Both the position numbers and the translations under genes were made by a program. The notes under the pieces are model-generated. The model had not been told where the DNA came from, did no database searches, and saw only the letters and a list, made by a program, of their open reading frames with translations. A stretch of DNA of 64,000 bases from Thalassospira lucentensis MCCC 1A00383 = DSM 14000. Its GTDB lineage: Bacteria > Pseudomonadota > Alphaproteobacteria > Rhodospirillales > Thalassospiraceae. Where the stretch lies: positions 41,640-105,639 of the forward strand of contig NZ_ATWN01000013.1 of the NCBI RefSeq assembly GCF_000421265.1, written 5' to 3'. Positions 59,544 to 64,000 of the stretch are shown piece by piece. Within the stretch, counting starts at the first letter, position 1; each line of letters begins with the position of its first letter.

Positions 59544-60772
59544 CCCACAACTTCTACTTCTGGAACTGCCACAAGAAACTGTCCGCCCCAGTCCTTAACA
59601 TAGGAGACGTCTCTCATGATTTCGTTCTGAAGGTTCCATGGCAGGATCAGAACGTAATCTGGTTTGGACTCTTTAAGTTTGTCCGGGGCATGGACAGGAA
59701 TATGGCTTCCCGGCAAAAGGGTGTTCTGTTTGTGGGGGTTCGCATCAACAACGAAATCGATTAGGCCGTTATCAATGGCGCAGTAATTCAAAAGTGTGTT
59801 GCCCTTTGCTGCCGCACCGTATGCCGCAACGGTTTTCCCCGCAGTTTTTGCCTTTTGAAGGAAGTCCAGAAGGTTCCTACGGATCGCGCGCACCTTGGTG
59901 TCAAAGCCGTCATAGCACGCAAGCGTGGCAATACCTGCCTTGGTTTCCTTCGCGCGAAGGTCTCGCAAGTTCTGAGTTTCAGAACGTGTGCCCGCTGCTT
60001 TTTGAGCCCAAACACGCACGCTGCCACCATGTGTTGGCAGTTCTTCGACATCAAAGACCTTAAGGCCATTCAGCTCAAAACATTTTTCAACAGCATAGAG
60101 CGAAAGATAAGAGAAATGTTCGTGGTAGATCGTATCAAACTGCGTCTTGGCCAGCAGGTTCAAGAGATGCGGGAACTCAAAAGTTGCAACCCCATCGTCC
60201 TTGAGAATTGTGGCAAAGCCGGACACAAAATCATTGATGTCAGGAACATGGGCCAGAACGTTATTTGCAGCCGTCAGGTCAGCATAACCATATTCCGCGA
60301 CAACCTTCTGAGCTGTTTCTTTGCCAAAGAACGCAACAAGGCTGCGCACGCCTTTCTTTTCGGCTTCTTGCGCGACGTTTGCAGCAGGCTCGATGCCAAG
60401 AACGGGTACTGACTTCTCTACAAAATGCTGAAGCAAGTACCCGTCATTTGAGGCGACCTCGACGACAAAAGACTGGTCATGCAGCTCCAGTCTTTTAACG
60501 GCAGTGACGCAGTAGTTCCGCGCGTGTTCTACCCAACTGCTCGAATAGCTTGAGAAGTAAGCATAGTGACTGAAAATTTCTGACGGCGGAACCACGTCGT
60601 CAACTTGAACCAGAAAGCACGTGTCGCAAACACGAGCGTGCAACGGATATCGTGGGTCTTCTGTGTCTGCGCGGTCATGGGAAACATATGAGTTGGCAAG
60701 AGGGCTCAGCCCAAGGTCGACGAGGGTATGCTTAAGGTCAGTTCCGCATGCGCGGCAAGTTGGCGTTGTCAT
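59540..60772 (-). CDS. NDP-hexose C-methyltransferase (class I SAM)
   Basis: A 410-aa sugar C-methyltransferase with three parts: an N-terminal zinc-binding domain with CRACGTDL near 5-12 and CDTCFLVQ near 49-56; a SAM domain (VVEVASNDGYLLQHF near 101-115); and a C-terminal C-methyltransferase domain (GAAAKGNTLLNYC near 312-324, DFVVDANPHKQNTLLPGSHIPV). The arrangement is that of TylCIII/NovU-type enzymes, which methylate C3 or C5 of 4-keto-6-deoxy sugars. It overlaps rfbG and rfbC by 4 bp at either end, so all three are translationally coupled. Confidence 0.9.
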   Translation of the reverse strand: MTTPTCRACGTDLKHTLVDLGLSPLANSYVSHDRADTEDPRYPLHARVCDTCFLVQVDDVVPPSEIFSHYAYFSSYSSSWVEHARNYCVTAVKRLELHDQSFVVEVASNDGYLLQHFVEKSVPVLGIEPAANVAQEAEKKGVRSLVAFFGKETAQKVVAEYGYADLTAANNVLAHVPDINDFVSGFATILKDDGVATFEFPHLLNLLAKTQFDTIYHEHFSYLSLYAVEKCFELNGLKVFDVEELPTHGGSVRVWAQKAAGTRSETQNLRDLRAKETKAGIATLACYDGFDTKVRAIRRNLLDFLQKAKTAGKTVAAYGAAAKGNTLLNYCAIDNGLIDFVVDANPHKQNTLLPGSHIPVHAPDKLKESKPDYVLILPWNLQNEIMRDVSYVKDWGGQFLVAVPEVEVVG

Positions 60773-61854
60773 TTTATATCCATCATCGATTCAAACGAGG
60801 TGATTTGTACCTCGGTTATTTCGCGCATATTCTGCCCGTCTACGTGTGCTTTATGCCAGTCAACAATCCATTGGACGCATGACGGCAAATCAAGGCGTGG
60901 TTGCCAAGACAATGTCGACGCTGCCAAGCTTGAGTCCAATGCAAGGGTGAGCGCCTCCTTGCGGGCATTTGACGTATCCTGCTGTGCCGTTCCCATGCTG
61001 CTGCCCCATGCAGTGAGTAGCAAACGTGTCACATGTTCAACTGTATGAGAGCCGTTCGGGCCGAAGTTTAATGCGGGCAGAGACGTTTTGCCTTCGACAG
61101 CAGCCTGCAAATACATCAGATAGCCTGAAACAGGTTCAATTACATGCTGCCAAGGGCGGGTTGTCGCGGGGTTTCGGAGTTCAACGGCCTGATCATTTAT
61201 GGCGGCCGCGATGATATCGGTCATTAAGCGGTCTTCAGACCAGTCTCCGCCTCCGACAACGTTACCTGCACGTGCCGTAACCACAGAAATGTGTCGTTCA
61301 CGGAAATAGCTTTGCGCAAAGCTGCGCGCGACAATTTCCTGGCACCCTTTCGACGCGCTGTAGGGATCACGTCCGCCAAGTGGGTCGTCTTCGCGGAAAA
61401 TGATCTCGCCTTTGGCCTGATCATAACTATCGTTGTCATAGGCCTTGTCGCTTGTAACAACCAGAACGCCCGTCAGATTTTTACAGTCGCGTAAAGCGTC
61501 GAGCAAGTGTGCTGTTCCCATGATATTGGTCGCCATGGTCTCGACCGGCTCGCGGTAGGCGCGGCGTACGAGTGGCTGTGCTGCCATATGCAGAACAAGT
61601 TCCGGTTCAACTTTGTCGACCATCTTTTTGACAGCAGCCTGATTTCGAAGATCGGCAATCGTCTCTGAGGCATATGGTAGGTCAAGCAAATCGTGAAGAT
61701 TTGGGGTTGTTTCGGGAGCAAGCGCAAAGCCGTGAACCTCGGCCCCCATCTGCATCAGCCACGTTGCGGTCCAACTGCCCTTAAAACCAGTATGGCCGGT
61801 CAGCAAAACACGTTTTCCGGACCAAAACTGACGAAGGTTTTTACTTGGCAGCAT
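60769..61854 (-). CDS. rfbG: CDP-glucose 4,6-dehydratase
   Basis: Converts CDP-glucose to CDP-4-dehydro-6-deoxyglucose. An extended SDR of 361 aa. NAD motif TGHTGFKGSW is at 19-28, the VVTSDKAYDN motif is near 128-137, and the catalytic DPYSASKGCQE is near 158-168. The sequence AGNVVGGGDWSEDRLMTDII is diagnostic of RfbG/DdhB rather than of GDP-mannose or dTDP-glucose dehydratases. It starts 3 bp after the rfbF stop. It ends overlapping the C-methyltransferase start. Confidence 0.94.
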   Translation of the reverse strand: MLPSKNLRQFWSGKRVLLTGHTGFKGSWTATWLMQMGAEVHGFALAPETTPNLHDLLDLPYASETIADLRNQAAVKKMVDKVEPELVLHMAAQPLVRRAYREPVETMATNIMGTAHLLDALRDCKNLTGVLVVTSDKAYDNDSYDQAKGEIIFREDDPLGGRDPYSASKGCQEIVARSFAQSYFRERHISVVTARAGNVVGGGDWSEDRLMTDIIAAAINDQAVELRNPATTRPWQHVIEPVSGYLMYLQAAVEGKTSLPALNFGPNGSHTVEHVTRLLLTAWGSSMGTAQQDTSNARKEALTLALDSSLAASTLSWQPRLDLPSCVQWIVDWHKAHVDGQNMREITEVQITSFESMMDIK

Positions 61855-61857
61855 CTT

Positions 61858-62628
61858 TTACCAGACCTTCCAAGGTGCGTTGCCCGCAGACCAGAGCTTT
61901 TCCAGCAGCTGTTTTTCGCGCAGGGTATCCATTGGCTGCCAGAAACCATCATGGCGCCAAGCGGAAAGTTCATCACGCTCAGACAGGTTGCGCAGGGGAT
62001 CTGCTTCCCAGACAGTTTTGTCTTCAGTGATTTCGTTCAGAACCGATTTTTCGCAGACAAAGAATCCGGCGTTGATTCGTGCGCCATCCCCAAGCGGTTT
62101 TTCCTGAAATGCGGAAACCCTGTCGCCGTCAAGGACAGTTGCACCAAAACGACCTGGCGGGGAGACAACCGTCATTGTTGCTTTTCGACCCTGCTTCTTG
62201 TGGAACTCGATGCTGGCAGAGATGTCGACATTTCCAAGGCCGTCGCCATAGGTCAGACAGAAAGGTTTGTCGTCATCCAGGTAATCACCAACGCGTTTGA
62301 TACGCCCGCCTGTCATACTGTCTAAGCCTGTGTCGACCAAGGTGATCTTCCAAGGTTCGGCAGTGGCATTGTGATACTCAAGACTGTTTGAGGCCATATC
62401 AATCGTGAGGTCGGCGTGATGCAGGAAGTAATTGGCAAAATATTCCTTGATCACATAGCCCTTATAGCCAAGGCATATAATGAATTCGTTCACACCATGT
62501 GCGGAATAGATTTTCATCAGATGCCATAAAACCGGTTTTCCGCCGATCTCGACCATCGGTTTTGGCTTAATCGACGTTTCTTCGCTGAGCCGACTGCCGT
62601 AACCGCCTGCTAGAATTACTGCCTTCAT
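61858..62628 (-). CDS. rfbF: Glucose-1-phosphate cytidylyltransferase
   Basis: Makes CDP-glucose from CTP and glucose-1-phosphate. A 256-aa nucleotidyltransferase: [30 protein letters not shown] holds the nucleotide-binding site and catalytic lysine, [13 protein letters not shown] near 130 the metal aspartate, and [17 protein letters not shown] the conserved C-terminus. I chose ATG 62628 for its family N-terminus; ATG 62649 is also possible. It starts the sugar-nucleotide branch of the operon and feeds RfbG. Confidence 0.94.
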   Translation of the reverse strand: MKAVILAGGYGSRLSEETSIKPKPMVEIGGKPVLWHLMKIYSAHGVNEFIICLGYKGYVIKEYFANYFLHHADLTIDMASNSLEYHNATAEPWKITLVDTGLDSMTGGRIKRVGDYLDDDKPFCLTYGDGLGNVDISASIEFHKKQGRKATMTVVSPPGRFGATVLDGDRVSAFQEKPLGDGARINAGFFVCEKSVLNEITEDKTVWEADPLRNLSERDELSAWRHDGFWQPMDTLREKQLLEKLWSAGNAPWKVW

Positions 62629-62672
62629 AAGAAAAAGGGTCCCACTCATTCAGTTTTATGCGCCAAATGCTG

Positions 62673-63566
62673 CTATCGAATATTTGCCGGGGGCAGCTTG
62701 GATGCTCTTACACCGATCACGGCTGCTAGCGAACCGGCGGACCTTGCCAAATCGCGCCAGCCTTTTTTACGTTGCAAAGTTAGTCCATGCAGTAGTGCCT
62801 TACCTGCAAAGCGGGCGCAATATGTTACGCCAAGGTAAGCGCCTGCCAGACGTCCTTTGTACTTAGTTTCAAAGTATATTCTTGACCAAGCAATGTTCCA
62901 GAACTTTTCCCAGTAGTACGCGCGGTTCGGTCGCACGGACCCACCGTTCAAATGTGTTACAACCGATGCTGAGACGAGTATAAGGCTGTGGCCTGCCTTG
63001 CGTAAACGCATGCACATATCGTCATCTTCAAAGTAAAGATATATCTCGGGATCATAGAAGCCAACCTTCGATAAAACGTTCATACGGACGAGGTTGACAG
63101 CACCCGAAAGAAATTCGACACAAGCAGGGCCTTCTGGTGCGCATTCATAGGCCAATTTACCATGTGACCTTCGCTTCCACAGTTCGACATCGTGGCTGAG
63201 TTCAAGGTCGCCATTTGCATCCTTGTGGATCGGTCCAAACATCGCAGCTTCGCGGTAGGTGTCCGCGGCATCGACAAGTGCATCAATGGCGCCTTCGGCC
63301 ATCACAGCATCTGGATTGGCCAAAAGGGTAAATTCAGTACTAACCTTTGCAAGTCCCTGGCTGGCGGCAGCACCGTAGCCAAGCCCCTTGCTGTTTCGAA
63401 TGATCAGCGCATCTGGCCGAATTTCGGAAACAATATCAAGGCTATCATCAGTTGATGCGTTATCAACAACGATCAATGGAATGTCTTTGGGCAACGACTT
63501 CAAAAGGCCACCAATTACAAGGCCGCCGTTATGGGTAATCGTAACTACTGTTGTTCTCGCTGCCAT
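62673..63566 (-). CDS. GT2 family glycosyltransferase
   Basis: A 297-aa glycosyltransferase of the GT-A fold, family 2. It begins TTVVTITHNGGLVIGGLLKSL, has the nucleotide-sugar motif VVDNASTDDS near 34-43, the metal-binding region LANPDAVMAEGA near 82-93 and the catalytic-loop YLYFEDDDMCMRLRKAGH near 177-194. The pattern resembles WbbL-like rhamnosyltransferases. ATG 63566 has AGGGA upstream; a TTG 5 codons earlier is less likely. As the first gene of the unit it may add the branched deoxysugar to a growing polysaccharide. Confidence 0.88.
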   Translation of the reverse strand: MAARTTVVTITHNGGLVIGGLLKSLPKDIPLIVVDNASTDDSLDIVSEIRPDALIIRNSKGLGYGAAASQGLAKVSTEFTLLANPDAVMAEGAIDALVDAADTYREAAMFGPIHKDANGDLELSHDVELWKRRSHGKLAYECAPEGPACVEFLSGAVNLVRMNVLSKVGFYDPEIYLYFEDDDMCMRLRKAGHSLILVSASVVTHLNGGSVRPNRAYYWEKFWNIAWSRIYFETKYKGRLAGAYLGVTYCARFAGKALLHGLTLQRKKGWRDLARSAGSLAAVIGVRASKLPPANIR

Positions 63567-63689
63567 CAATATTCCCTGCAAAATGCGTATTTCTTGCCAA
63601 TGGCGGTGAACATATTCAATCTGACAATAATGTCCAATGAGAGATTGCGGTCTGCTCCATAAATTGCAGCATTCCTTTGGTCATTCTAG

Positions 63690-64000
63690 GGTCCAGACTC
63701 ATTCAAATCCAGTAGCAAACGAGCGCAGCAAGGCATAATGCGGCCATGAAGTTGTTAGCATTCTTGTCGTAGCGAGTGGCAATCCGTCGGAAGTCTTTCA
63801 GACGGCCAAACATGCGCTCAATGACATTACGTCCGCGATAGCGCTTCCGGTTGAAGGCATATGGTTGCTTGCGATTGGCCTTGTTGGGGATGACGGGCTT
63901 GATCTTTCTCCGTATGAGCCAGGCCCGCCAGTGGTCCGCGTCATAGGCCTTGTCGGCAAGTAGATACCTCGCTGGAGGAAGGTGATTGGCGAGCATCACG
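63690..64000 (-). mobile_element. IS5-type insertion sequence, right-edge fragment
   Basis: The terminus GGTCCAGACTCATTCAA begins at 63690, directly after CTAG (63686-63689), and the element continues out of the window. Its end sequence matches that of the IS-A remnant at 12465. Confidence 0.85.
63703..64000 (-). CDS. IS5 family transposase (5' truncated by the window edge)
   Basis: The C-terminal about 98 residues of a DDE transposase. The second catalytic aspartate is in LADKAYDAD, and the Y-R-E-K signature is RYRGRNVIERMFGRLKDFRR. The end is KNANNFMAALCLAALVCYWI. The frame continues past position 64000, so its true start lies outside. It is distinct from the IS-B transposase but matches the family of the IS-A remnant, judged from the shared terminal repeat. 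Intactness cannot be judged. Confidence 0.88.
   Translation of the reverse strand, partial: VMLANHLPPARYLLADKAYDADHWRAWLIRRKIKPVIPNKANRKQPYAFNRKRYRGRNVIERMFGRLKDFRRIATRYDKNANNFMAALCLAALVCYWI

Overview
The window looks like a chromosomal segment of an alphaproteobacterium, most likely Rhodospirillales and possibly Thalassospira-like (inferred from gene content, not from a database match). Pointers are HdaA, two COX4_pro_2-type cytochrome oxidase mini-subunits, a SAM-II riboswitch ahead of metNIQ, a DUF2066 protein and IS5-type elements that insert at CTAG. Most of the window is moderately GC-rich housekeeping sequence in short operons on both strands. No rRNA, tRNA or CRISPR array was seen.

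Layout. 1-5.8 kb: acylphosphatase, secreted HAD phosphatase, EamA exporter, DUF4336 protein, FAD-linked 2-hydroxyacid dehydrogenase and TsaC/Sua5. 5.8-6.6 kb is gene-poor. 6.6-11.2 kb: CysQ, a DUF2750 protein with no canonical start codon, and an AmmeMemoRadiSam locus (MEMO-AMMECR1 fusion and AmrS) with an AT-rich orphan gene between its halves. 11.1-16.6 kb is a patchwork island: repeated pieces of the amrS 3' end and of a GNAT gene surround a shikimate-kinase-like gene, two abutting IS5-type elements and an AT-rich carbamoyltransferase/DUF5989/SxtJ module. 16.6-21.1 kb: lipase, PepA, HolC, GNAT. 21.1-25.7 kb is a methionine block: homocysteine methyltransferase, TetR, then a SAM-II riboswitch with an intrinsic terminator in front of metN-metI-metQ.

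25.7-36 kb holds a large DUF2339 membrane protein, DUF899, an MFS exporter, an ArsR/SRPBCC pair, a lysE-type gene broken by a 269-bp MITE, a HigBA toxin-antitoxin pair, and a divergent hydrolase/ArsR pair. 36-53 kb: a membrane diguanylate cyclase, an unannotated 26-codon gene with its own ribosome binding site and terminator, ABC-F ATPase, Ndk, two oxidase mini-subunits around a P-loop kinase, purMN, DUF2066, AI-2E permease, HdaA, a three-gene RimK cluster and RNase D. 53-57.5 kb contains two small divergent regulator/target units (TetR with AhpD-like; LysR with NmrA and SnoaL).

57.5-63.6 kb is a tightly overlapping minus-strand surface-sugar operon: glycosyltransferase, RfbF, RfbG, sugar C-methyltransferase, RfbC-type epimerase, ketoreductase and acetyltransferase. 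Together these predict a CDP-linked, C-methyl-branched 6-deoxyhexose that may be acetylated. The window ends inside another IS5-type element whose terminal repeat matches the IS remnant at 12.4 kb.
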